A stretch of 10,101 nt of DNA from Bacteroidota bacterium (GTDB lineage: Bacteria; Bacteroidota; Bacteroidia; Flavobacteriales; Flavobacteriaceae). The stretch is taken from contig SMXJ01000066.1 in the NCBI GenBank assembly GCA_004356305.1, positions 1 through 10,101 on the forward strand, given 5' to 3'. Below are positions 1 to 6,775 of the stretch, piece after piece. Each line of letters starts with the position of its first letter. Position 1 is the first letter of the stretch. The notes below the pieces were generated by a model. It searched no databases, was not told the DNA's origin, and saw only the letters and a program-made list of their open reading frames with translations. The position numbers were made by a program, and so were the translations under genes.

Positions 1-3000
1 TTAATAGCGGGCTTTGCAATATCATTCTTTTCCAAATACAACATAAATCTCTTACCTTCCTTCGCCATAATTGCAGCATAACGATCTTTTTCTTTATCAA
101 ATTCTTCCGAGATCAACTTGAAATTCTCCTTGCGGGCTCCTGATACTCCATCATATGTTCCCGCGACTCCTGAGTATAGATCGCCCATACGCTCTCTGAG
201 TTCTGGATCAGCGGAAGCTACATAATTATCGCCCGTTGTGATCACCAGATTTTTCCGGAGATCTTCTAAGGTATCATACAATCTTTGAGCGGACTTTTTA
301 CCTCTGGGATTATTATCGATGATATCCTGTGCTTTCTTCTGCGTTTCTTTTATTTCATATACCATATAGGCCAGATCCTCCACCATATTGAATAAGGTGT
401 GGGTATATTCTTCCTGTTCCTTCCTTTCGGCCAAGGTAGTGAGCGATGTAGAATCATATTCGGCTTCCACGATATGCTCATAGGTATTTTTCCCTTTCGT
501 CAAAACTATCTTATACTTCCCGGCAGCTACTCGCTTGGGTGTGAAACCACCAAACGCTAATGTCTTTCCTTCTGCCATCTTTGGATAGCTGCTTATGAAA
601 TTCCAATAGACAATATTTATCCCTTTGGATTTACCGGGATTCAAAGAAGTAATTTTATTTCCATCCATATCCTGAACTTCCATCTTCATCTTTCCGAAAG
701 TATGTCGTTTTTTCAAGTAATAGACAATTCTTGCCGAGGTTGACCTGTTACGGCCAACGAATTGTGTCTCCGCTCCAAAACTACCTGCAAATCCGCTTTC
801 TTCAACCATGGTAAATGGCTTCGCCTTAAAAAAGTGTATGTCTTTAGCAAGTACCTCCTGGCTTAATTCGCGCAATGGGCTAATATCATCGATGATAATA
901 ACGCCACGGCCGTGAGTTCCCATTACAATGTCATTGGTCTTTTTTTGCAGATCGATAAAATGAATCGCAACCGCCGGCATATTATTTGTGAATTTCGACC
1001 AGTTATTCCCTCCATTGATAGTCACATACAAGCCGAACTCTGTACCTAAAAATAAGAGATCCTCATTTTCATAATCTTCTTGTATGTTACGAACGAACGC
1101 TTTTCCTTCAATATCGTCTGATATAATATTTTTCCAGGTCTTACCATAATCGGTGGTTTTCAATGCATATGGCTTTAGATCGCCATGAGTATGCCCATCA
1201 AAAACCGCATAGGCAGTGCCTTTTCCGTGCACACTGGCTTCGATGTGATAGACCCAGGTATTGGCTGGAATTCCCGTAAGGTTAGGGGTTACATTGTCCC
1301 ATGTTTTTCCGCCATCTCTGGTTACTTGCACATTGCCATCGTCGGTACCCACCCAAAGAATATTTTCATCAAGCGGGGATTCGGCAATGGTAAAAATAGT
1401 GGTGTGGTTCTCTGCTCCACTGTTATCCACAGACAGCCCGCCGGATTCAAGTTGGTTTTGTTTGCTGGGATCATTGGTCGTCAAGTCCGGTGAAATAATT
1501 GACCAACTATCACCCATATCATCCGACTTATGTAAAAACTGACTTCCCATATAAAATCGATCCGGTGCATGTGCACTCACCGCCATAGGTGCGTTCCAGT
1601 TGAAACGAAGTTTGGCCCTATCTTTTTCTTGTAGAGGTTGCACCGTTTTTGTACGGTTGCGATCTATATCATAGCGCCACACATTTTGAGCCCCTTGCAT
1701 TTCAGAATAAATAATATTTTTTGTTGGGTGTTTTAATACTCTAAACCCATCTCCGTATCCTATGCTGTTCCAATCCCGGGCATTTACACCACCTGAAGAG
1801 GAAGAGGGGCCGTACCAACTCCCATTGTCTTGTAAACCGCCATACACATTGTAAGGCTCGGCATCGTCCACACTAATATGATAGAATTGAGAAAGTGGAA
1901 GGTTTTCAACTATCTCAAAGGTAGTTCCACCGTTCCAGGAGCGATAGACTCCTCCATCTGTACCGGTATACATGACATCACTGTCATTGATATGGAAGGC
2001 TATATCGTGAATATCACTATGCATTCGCCCGAGGTCCTTAAAGGTTTTTCCACCATCACGGCTAATGGATCCGTTTAATCCACCTTTTACAACAATATCC
2101 GGATTCTTTGGATCTACCGTAATTCTGGAAAAATAAAACGGGCGTACCACCAGGCCAAAATCATTGTTCAAATGCTCCCAGTTTTGTCCGGCGTCCGTTG
2201 ATTTCCACAATCCATTTTTGGTCTTGTCATTGGTCTCAAGTACCGAATAAAGAATATTACTCTCGCTGGGTGCGATAGCGATCGTGATTCTTCCAAGATC
2301 TCCGGAAGGGAAACCATTATGTATCTTATTCCAGGAGGATCCTCCATCTGTAGATTTAAAGAGCGCGCTATTGGCTCCCCCCGAAGTGAATCCCCATGCA
2401 CTTCTTCTAAATTCCCACATGGAAGCATAGAGGATATTCGGGTTTATAGGATCCATGATCACATCCCCGGCTCCGGTGGATGGATTGATATATAAAATCT
2501 TGCTCCATGTTTTTCCACCGTCGGTTGTTTTGTACACGCCCCGGTCTTCACTATCACTCCACAGAGCGCCCAACACACCCACGTAGACTTCGTCGGTATT
2601 ATTCGGATTGATGACTACGGAAGCAATACGTTCACTATTTTCAAATCCGGCGATGGCCTTCCAATTGTTACCACCATCTGTTGTATGGTATAAACCGTTT
2701 CCGATAGAAACCGAATTACGTGTCCAGGTTTCTCCGGTCCCTACCCAAATGGTTCGATCCGGATCTTTTGGATCCAAAGTTACAACGCCAATCGATTGGG
2801 CGTATTCTTCGAAAATAGGAGAGAAGGTGGCGCCACCGTCCACCGACTTCCAAACACCACCACCGGCAGTACCGGCGTACATGATTCGGGTATTTGTGGG
2901 GTGCATTTCAAGGTCGTTGATCCGTCCGCTCATAAGAGCAGGGCCGATATGACGTGCAGTCATATTTCCGAAGAGTTCTTTTCCTTTTAAAGAGATGTCT

Positions 3001-3062
3001 TGCGCAGATAGCGACATAGATAAGAGCGCTGCTACACAAATGGGGGTTATCAAATTTTTCAT
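1..3062 (-). CDS. Exported BNR/Asp-box (VPS10/sortilin-like) beta-propeller protein, C-terminus cut by window edge
   Basis: The frame is open from ATG at 3062 to the window edge, giving 1020 codons with no stop. The N-terminus (MKNLITPICVAALLSMSLSA) is a signal peptide with likely cleavage before Gln21. Eleven Asp-box motifs (S/T-x-D-x-G-x-x-W/F) are visible, starting near residues 73, 127, 179, 237, 288, 334, 375, 513, 581, 636 and 681. Typical forms are TTDGGKTW and STDGGSSW. They mark one or two beta-propellers. Residues about 775-850 resemble a FlgD-type Ig-like domain (YKIVLTKG strand), and residues from about 865 on are charged and probably helical. Bacteroidota encode many such roughly 1000-residue proteins, annotated as glycosyl hydrolase, sortilin or WD40/YVTN/BNR-like, but Asp-boxes are structural and I see no catalytic residues that would justify an enzyme call. 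Likely periplasmic or surface-exposed; the substrate is unknown. By family length, only a short C-terminus should be missing. Confidence 0.9.
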   Translation of the reverse strand, partial: MKNLITPICVAALLSMSLSAQDISLKGKELFGNMTARHIGPALMSGRINDLEMHPTNTRIMYAGTAGGGVWKSVDGGATFSPIFEEYAQSIGVVTLDPKDPDRTIWVGTGETWTRNSVSIGNGLYHTTDGGNNWKAIAGFENSERIASVVINPNNTDEVYVGVLGALWSDSEDRGVYKTTDGGKTWSKILYINPSTGAGDVIMDPINPNILYASMWEFRRSAWGFTSGGANSALFKSTDGGSSWNKIHNGFPSGDLGRITIAIAPSESNILYSVLETNDKTKNGLWKSTDAGQNWEHLNNDFGLVVRPFYFSRITVDPKNPDIVVKGGLNGSISRDGGKTFKDLGRMHSDIHDIAFHINDSDVMYTGTDGGVYRSWNGGTTFEIVENLPLSQFYHISVDDAEPYNVYGGLQDNGSWYGPSSSSGGVNARDWNSIGYGDGFRVLKHPTKNIIYSEMQGAQNVWRYDIDRNRTKTVQPLQEKDRAKLRFNWNAPMAVSAHAPDRFYMGSQFLHKSDDMGDSWSIISPDLTTNDPSKQNQLESGGLSVDNSGAENHTTIFTIAESPLDENILWVGTDDGNVQVTRDGGKTWDNVTPNLTGIPANTWVYHIEASVHGKGTAYAVFDGHTHGDLKPYALKTTDYGKTWKNIISDDIEGKAFVRNIQEDYENEDLLFLGTEFGLYVTINGGNNWSKFTNNMPAVAIHFIDLQKKTNDIVMGTHGRGVIIIDDISPLRELSQEVLAKDIHFFKAKPFTMVEESGFAGSFGAETQFVGRNRSTSARIVYYLKKRHTFGKMKMEVQDMDGNKITSLNPGKSKGINIVYWNFISSYPKMAEGKTLAFGGFTPKRVAAGKYKIVLTKGKNTYEHIVEAEYDSTSLTTLAERKEQEEYTHTLFNMVEDLAYMVYEIKETQKKAQDIIDNNPRGKKSAQRLYDTLEDLRKNLVITTGDNYVASADPELRERMGDLYSGVAGTYDGVSGARKENFKLISEEFDKEKDRYAAIMAKEGKRFMLYLEKNDIAKPAI

Positions 3063-3114
3063 TTTTGGTTGTTTTTTTGAATTTATTCCTTTGAAATGGT
3101 TGTCGATCATGTAC

Positions 3115-3143
3115 AAAAAATCCCCGGCTGGCAGGGAGTTTTT
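3115..3143 (-). terminator. Rho-independent terminator after the LolA-like gene
   Basis: Read on the minus strand, this is AAAAA-C-TCCC, then a nine-base loop, then GGGA-T-TTTTT: a stem with one internal mismatch followed by a T-run. It lies 19 bases past the stop of the gene at 3162-3938 and before the propeller gene. It probably ends or attenuates that transcript. The G/C core is only four pairs, so some readthrough is plausible. Confidence 0.6.
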
Positions 3144-3161
3144 GTGATGTAGTAAATAGGG

Positions 3162-3938
3162 TTAATCTTTCTTTTCATCGGTTTCACCTTCTGGCATAAC
3201 AAAAAGTGCGTCTTCAATCTCAGAATTAATTTCTATGTTCTCAATACTTATCGACTGAGCTAATTGTCCATTATACTTGATACCTACCGAATAAGGATAA
3301 AAGATATCGCCTGCTTCTTGATAGTCGCTGAACGTAGTTTCAACTTTTACCCCTTTCTGAGGTCCGGATGGAACAGTGGATTCCTGAAGAATAGGAACAA
3401 AATTTTCCTTGTCGAAATAATAAATCACAAACAAATCTTCTTCTTTACCATCTACGACGATTGGATTTTTATTCAGCTTTATCTTATATGTTTCCACTCC
3501 TTCCACAATTTCTTCTCCTAATAATTCAATGCTATATCCATTATCGCTATAATTTAAAAATGGGTCCGGAAATTCATTCGCTTCATTGCGCTTGTAATTG
3601 GTTGAGGTTTCTTCATCGACAGCTTCAGCTTTCATACTTTGGAAATTGGTCCTCCATTGTTTTTCACCGTCAAATGCCTCCGGAATAAATGTCTGTCCTT
3701 GAAGGTCTATCTCAATGGCCATTCTTCCATCCAACATAAGTGTTGTAACGAAATTAAATATTTGCCCGCCGAAATCAGCTTTTCCTTCGGCCTTTATACT
3801 TTTTATCGCATTCCATGCATCTTTTCCTCCTGTATTTTCAAAATAGTTGTCTAAGATCTCGTCTGCAGTTTGTGCGGTTGCCATAGGAGTAATAGCCAGA
3901 ACTAACAAGGCGAAGAATAATGTTTTTACGGTTTTCAT
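3162..3938 (-). CDS. Secreted LolA-like (outer membrane lipoprotein-sorting-like) protein
   Basis: This 258-residue protein has a clear signal peptide (residues 1-22, core LFFALLVLAI, cleavage near TAQ). The mature part starts with TADEILDNYFENTGGKDAWN, the helical opening typical of Bacteroidota LolA-like proteins. It continues as alternating beta-strands (IKAEGKADF, MAIEIDLQG, YKIKLNKN, VIYYFDKENF, VETTFSDYQ, QSISIENIEIN), as expected of a half-barrel fold that holds lipid or lipoprotein acyl chains. It ends in an acidic tail (EGETDEKKD). There is no lipobox cysteine, so it is probably soluble in the periplasm. Family members are often annotated as outer membrane lipoprotein-sorting protein, but true LolA function is not shown here and the ligand is unknown. 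It lies upstream of the propeller gene on the same strand, with a terminator between them, and is divergent from the thioesterase. Confidence 0.75.
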   Translation of the reverse strand: MKTVKTLFFALLVLAITPMATAQTADEILDNYFENTGGKDAWNAIKSIKAEGKADFGGQIFNFVTTLMLDGRMAIEIDLQGQTFIPEAFDGEKQWRTNFQSMKAEAVDEETSTNYKRNEANEFPDPFLNYSDNGYSIELLGEEIVEGVETYKIKLNKNPIVVDGKEEDLFVIYYFDKENFVPILQESTVPSGPQKGVKVETTFSDYQEAGDIFYPYSVGIKYNGQLAQSISIENIEINSEIEDALFVMPEGETDEKKD

Positions 3939-3981
3939 TTTATAGGAATTAAGGTTTAATGTAAAAGTAAGACAACATGCT

Positions 3982-3996
3982 TGTAATTATGTTACA
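3982..3996. promoter_or_regulatory. Palindrome TGTAA-N5-TTACA in a divergent spacer (candidate operator)
   Basis: A perfect five-base inverted repeat with a five-base centre sits in the 107-base spacer between the minus-strand LolA-like gene (start 3938) and the plus-strand thioesterase (start 4046). It is 44 bases from one start and 50 from the other. The geometry fits a dimeric regulator site. No regulator is identified, and the spacer is A/T-rich, so chance is possible. Confidence 0.3.
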
Positions 3997-4045
3997 TTTA
4001 GATACAAATTTTTCAGAATTTTAACAAACACAAGACTTTTAAATT

Positions 4046-4438
4046 ATGCGATTTCACACCAGAAAATGGATCAAACCCGAAGACTTAAATCCGAATGGCA
4101 CTTTATTTGGGGGCCGATTACTCGAATGGATAGATGAAGAAGCCGCGCTCTATGCGATCATTCAGTTGGAGAACCCACGAACGGTTACCAAATATATAAG
4201 TGAGATCAACTTTAAAAGCTCCGCGAAGAAAGGAGACATTATAGAAATTGGGGTGAAAGCGGTAAAGTTCGGACGCTCATCGTTGACATTGGCATGCGAA
4301 GTTCGTAATAAGATGACGAGAGAAACCATTATTACGATCGATAGAATAATTATGGTAAGCTTAGGGGATGACGGGAAGGTGATGGCGCACGGAAAGACCG
4401 AGACTGAGTTTGTGAAAGACAGGCTTAAAGATGACTAA
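4046..4438 (+). CDS. YciA-type acyl-CoA thioesterase (hotdog fold)
   Basis: This 130-residue cytoplasmic protein is a single hotdog domain of the acyl-CoA hydrolase/YciA class, which hydrolyses acyl-CoA to free acid and CoA. The signature N-x-x-GTLFGGRLLEWIDEEAA covers residues 15-34. Asn17 and Asp30 match the family's active-site Asn and Asp, and GG at 22-23 caps the central helix. The segments YISEINFKSSAKKGDIIEIG and VKFGRSSLTLACEV match the usual following strands. The length is near the family minimum, with almost no C-terminal extension beyond the fold. Chain-length preference cannot be read from the sequence; a role in acyl-CoA pool control or membrane lipid turnover is inference. The 3' end overlaps the convergent channel gene by 14 bases. 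Confidence 0.9.
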   Translation: MRFHTRKWIKPEDLNPNGTLFGGRLLEWIDEEAALYAIIQLENPRTVTKYISEINFKSSAKKGDIIEIGVKAVKFGRSSLTLACEVRNKMTRETIITIDRIIMVSLGDDGKVMAHGKTETEFVKDRLKDD

Positions 4439-5684
4439 AATCTTTCCCTGTTGGTAATTCGAACAACTCCAGATCAAAATAGGATACCGCCGCTATTGTA
4501 TGATCTAAAATTTCGGATTGAATATGCTCATAATTTTCCCAACGCTTATCCTTGCTGAAACAATAGATCTCTACCGGGATCCCTTTCTCTGTCGGGGCTA
4601 AATAGCGCACCATTAAAAACATCTCTTTATGAATAGCAGGGTGATTGTGCAGGTAGGCATCGAGATACTTTCGGAAAATGCCTAGATTGGTTTGGTTTCT
4701 GCCATTTATCAATAAACTCTTATCGGCATTATTCGCACTGTTGGCTTCCTCAATATCTTTTTGACGATGTTGAATATAGTTTTTCACCAATTCAATATTT
4801 TTGAATTCCTCGATCTCTTTTTCAGAAAGAAATTTAACCGAACTCGTCTTGATGTAAATGGCCCGTTTAATTCGTCTACCATTACTTTCCTTCATCCCTC
4901 GCCAATTTTGGAAGGAATCTGAAATCAAACTATAAGTAGGGATAGTGGTATAAGTCTTGTCAAAATTTTGGACTCGCACTGTAGCTAAGTTAATTTCGAT
5001 CACATCGCCATCTGCACCATATTTGCTAAAGGTGATCCAATCACCAATTCGAACGATATCATTTACAGAAACCTGAATACTCGCGACAAAACCAAGTATA
5101 GTGTCCCTGAAGATCAAGAGGAGCGCCGCCAAAGCCGCACCCGAAGTAGTTAAACCAGCTATGGAATATCCCGTCATTATGTTTATGAAAAAGAAGATCC
5201 CAATTCCCCAGGCAAAGATCATTAAAATCTGTACATAGCTTTTAAGAGGCTTGTCACCAAATTTTTCCTTGGTATTCAAATAGTTCATGGTAGTCATTAA
5301 AACACTTCTGAAAACCAACACACTGAGAACAACAATATACAGATCGATAAGAATTATTAGCACTTTCGAAATTAAAGGGTAGCCATTGAACATGAAAGGC
5401 TCCAAAAACCAAATAAGGCCCAAGGGAATAATATGGGCGACATATCTTGGAAAGTTGCTCTCAACTAAAAAGTTGTCAAAACTGGTTTTAGTCTTGTCGC
5501 TAAAGATACGAAAGGCCTTCACGATTACCTTTCGGGTGATCACATCGAACAGGGTCACTAAAAGAACCACTATCACACAATTGATCAATGTACTTAACCC
5601 AAGGGCCAGGGCTTCATTCATGCCTTTATCTACAAAGTATTCATCAAGCCAGTTAAAAAAGAAGGAAATGGTTTCGTTGTTCAT
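4425..5684 (-). CDS. ybdG: Mechanosensitive ion channel, MscS superfamily, YbdG-type
   Basis: This 419-residue inner-membrane channel is close to E. coli YbdG (about 415 residues), which gives a small conductance on membrane tension and protects against mild hypo-osmotic shock. Hydrophobic segments lie near residues 27-49, 82-98, 104-130, 148-172 and 178-205. The last is Gly/Ala-rich (SGAALAALLL) and should line the pore. The MscS beta-domain follows (about 206-265), with NDIVRIGDWI, ADGDVIEINLATVRVQN and TTIPTYSLISDSFQNWRGM, the last characteristic of YbdG. The C-terminal domain keeps RRIKRAIYI and the RWENYEHIQSEILDH block. The start overlaps the stop of the DUF3817 gene as ATGA, so the two are probably translated together. 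The 3' end overlaps the convergent thioesterase, leaving no room for an intergenic terminator. The channel family is certain; YbdG orthology is likely. Confidence 0.9.
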   Translation of the reverse strand: MNNETISFFFNWLDEYFVDKGMNEALALGLSTLINCVIVVLLVTLFDVITRKVIVKAFRIFSDKTKTSFDNFLVESNFPRYVAHIIPLGLIWFLEPFMFNGYPLISKVLIILIDLYIVVLSVLVFRSVLMTTMNYLNTKEKFGDKPLKSYVQILMIFAWGIGIFFFINIMTGYSIAGLTTSGAALAALLLIFRDTILGFVASIQVSVNDIVRIGDWITFSKYGADGDVIEINLATVRVQNFDKTYTTIPTYSLISDSFQNWRGMKESNGRRIKRAIYIKTSSVKFLSEKEIEEFKNIELVKNYIQHRQKDIEEANSANNADKSLLINGRNQTNLGIFRKYLDAYLHNHPAIHKEMFLMVRYLAPTEKGIPVEIYCFSKDKRWENYEHIQSEILDHTIAAVSYFDLELFELPTGKDFSHL

Positions 5685-5962
5685 TTTAAAAATTTACGTT
5701 CGGCATAAAAAGGCCCAAAAGGCAGTATTGAACAAAGCATTACTATAAAAAGTGTTTGCCAGGGCCAATTCAGTTTTCCCTTGATAAAGTAAGCGCCGAC
5801 GATATATAATAGGAAAAGTACGCCATGTGCCATTCCAAGGGTGCGGACCATCTCCGGGCTATCCCATATATATTTTAACGGCATAGCGATCCCAAGGAGT
5901 AGAAGAAAAGAGAGTGCTTCTAAAGTGCTGACTATTTTAAAGGTTTTTACTGAAATATTCAC
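5681..5962 (-). CDS. DUF3817 family small membrane protein (GTG start)
   Basis: This 93-residue integral membrane protein has three hydrophobic segments, near residues 10-30 (ALSFLLLLGIAMPLKYIW), 38-60 (LGMAHGVLFLLYIVGAYFI) and 66-84 (WPWQTLFIVMLCSILPFGPF). The LEALSFLLLLGIAMPLKY opening, a Gly-x-x-His in the second segment and the PFGPF-x-x-E-x-K ending are typical of DUF3817, a family of unknown biochemical role. The start is GTG at 5962: an in-frame TAA lies two codons upstream and the first internal Met falls inside the first membrane segment, so GTG is the only reasonable initiation codon. It is the first gene of a two-gene unit with the YbdG-type channel (four-base ATGA overlap), which suggests coordinated membrane function, though that is inference. 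Confidence 0.88.
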   Translation of the reverse strand: MNISVKTFKIVSTLEALSFLLLLGIAMPLKYIWDSPEMVRTLGMAHGVLFLLYIVGAYFIKGKLNWPWQTLFIVMLCSILPFGPFYAERKFLK

Positions 5963-5977
5963 GATTTAAAATTTTTG

Positions 5978-5985
5978 CAAATATA
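5978..5985 (-). promoter_or_regulatory. Bacteroidota -7 element (TATATTTG) before the DUF3817/channel operon
   Basis: On the minus strand this is an exact match to the TAnnTTTG -7 box used by the primary sigma factor of Bacteroidota, 15 bases before the GTG start. No TTG is found at the expected -33 distance, so it may be a weak or activator-dependent promoter, or the pair may be partly read through from the dipeptidase gene upstream. Confidence 0.4.
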
Positions 5986-6022
5986 GTCTTTGTGAGTTCT
6001 ATAATTTCACTTTAAGATAAGT

Positions 6023-6628
6023 TTAATCGCAGGGTAGCGGTTCGTTCAATGTAGCATAACTCCTGTTCTTTCTGAAGCTAAAGTGCCACCATTCCGTACG
6101 AACATTTTTAAAGCCCTGTTTTCGCATGCCCTCAAAAAGCAGTTTTCGGTTGGCCAAGATCGCCTCCGGTAGGTTGTAATTATCGATATGCGCCTCTCTT
6201 CCGAAGTAATCGTAATCGGTTCCCATTTCCACATAACAGCCGTCCAACGTAACCAGAGTCATATCAACCGCAGCCCCTTTATTGTGAATACTTCCTTTTT
6301 TATAAGGATTGGCAACATAGGTGGGTCGCGGAACCTTTGCCCACATCTTTTTTTGCACATCCAACGGACGATAACAATCGTATAATTTAATTTTATAACC
6401 TTTTTCACAGAAATATTGATTGGCCTTGATAAGTGCTTCGGCGACTTCGGAACGGAGTAAACACTTCGCACAGTCATAAAGGATCTCGCCGATAAAATTA
6501 TCAGGGGTGGCATAACGAATTTCATAGTTGAATTCAGTAGAGAGGTCGGCAATATCGACCAGTGCATTTTGCCCCTCCATTTTATGTAGAACCAAAGAGA
6601 TACAAAGGAAAAATAGTATGTTTTTCAT
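6023..6628 (-). CDS. ddpX: D-alanyl-D-alanine dipeptidase, VanX/DdpX type (peptidase M15D)
   Basis: This 201-residue zinc dipeptidase is predicted to cleave D-Ala-D-Ala. All family active-site elements are present. The zinc motif S-x-H-x-x-G-x-A-x-D is SIHNKGAAVD at residues 113-122, giving ligands His115 and Asp122. The E-x-x-H motif is EWWH, with Glu179 as general base and His182 as third ligand. Arg87 in YRP matches the transition-state arginine of VanX. The N-terminus (MKNILFFLCISLVLHKMEGQ) looks like a short signal peptide, which would place it in the periplasm. That location fits peptidoglycan turnover better than the cytoplasmic precursor depletion done by VanX in glycopeptide resistance. 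No vanH-, vanA- or sensor-like gene is nearby, so there is no basis for a resistance call. The substrate could also be another D-amino-acid dipeptide. Divergent from the dehydrogenase gene. Confidence 0.9.
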   Translation of the reverse strand: MKNILFFLCISLVLHKMEGQNALVDIADLSTEFNYEIRYATPDNFIGEILYDCAKCLLRSEVAEALIKANQYFCEKGYKIKLYDCYRPLDVQKKMWAKVPRPTYVANPYKKGSIHNKGAAVDMTLVTLDGCYVEMGTDYDYFGREAHIDNYNLPEAILANRKLLFEGMRKQGFKNVRTEWWHFSFRKNRSYATLNEPLPCD

Positions 6629-6697
6629 TTTTAACAGTTGCTGAAACCAGAACGTGGATTTAAAATATAACCATCATTTATGGTACTTTACATTCAG

Positions 6698-6724
6698 TTA
6701 ATCAAATTGAAAATTAATGATTAA
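6698..6724. promoter_or_regulatory. Inverted repeat TTAATCA-N13-TGATTAA in a divergent spacer
   Basis: A perfect seven-base inverted repeat lies between the dipeptidase (start 6628, minus) and the dehydrogenase (start 6776, plus), just upstream of the plus-strand promoter candidate. The position suits an operator, but the A/T-rich composition makes chance occurrence fairly likely. Confidence 0.25.
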
Positions 6725-6725
6725 A

Positions 6726-6759
6726 TTGTAGAATCTGAACATTTGCCTTTGTAACTTTA
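6726..6759 (+). promoter_or_regulatory. Possible promoter of the short-chain dehydrogenase
   Basis: TTG at 6726-6728 and TAACTTTA at 6752-6759 approximate the Bacteroidota -33/-7 pair with a 23-base spacer. The final G of TAnnTTTG is replaced by A. The -7 box ends 16 bases before the ATG at 6776. The match is imperfect, so confidence is low to moderate. Confidence 0.35.
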
Positions 6760-6775
6760 TAACTCAAACATTCTT

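Noticed and set aside
1..3. TTA at the very edge could read as a minus-strand stop for the propeller gene
   Set aside because: It is in a different frame. The propeller frame reads ...KNDIAKPAI at its end and runs off the window open, with only two bases of the next codon present.
1185..2952. Several plus-strand open frames of 64-114 codons opposite the propeller gene
   Set aside because: They lie entirely antisense to a well-supported coding region with continuous Asp-box repeats and have no domain-like features. They are composition shadows.
3264..3854. Plus-strand open frames opposite the LolA-like gene
   Set aside because: They are antisense to a gene with a clear signal peptide and fold pattern, and their translations show no recognisable motif.
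6023..6628. Glycopeptide resistance (vanX) locus
   Set aside because: There is no vanH, vanA or two-component gene nearby, and the protein appears exported. A turnover role fits better.
6662..6669. TATATTTT on the minus strand as a -7 box for the dipeptidase
   Set aside because: It lacks the final G of TAnnTTTG and has no TTG at the expected -33 distance, so it is too weak to list in an A/T-rich spacer.
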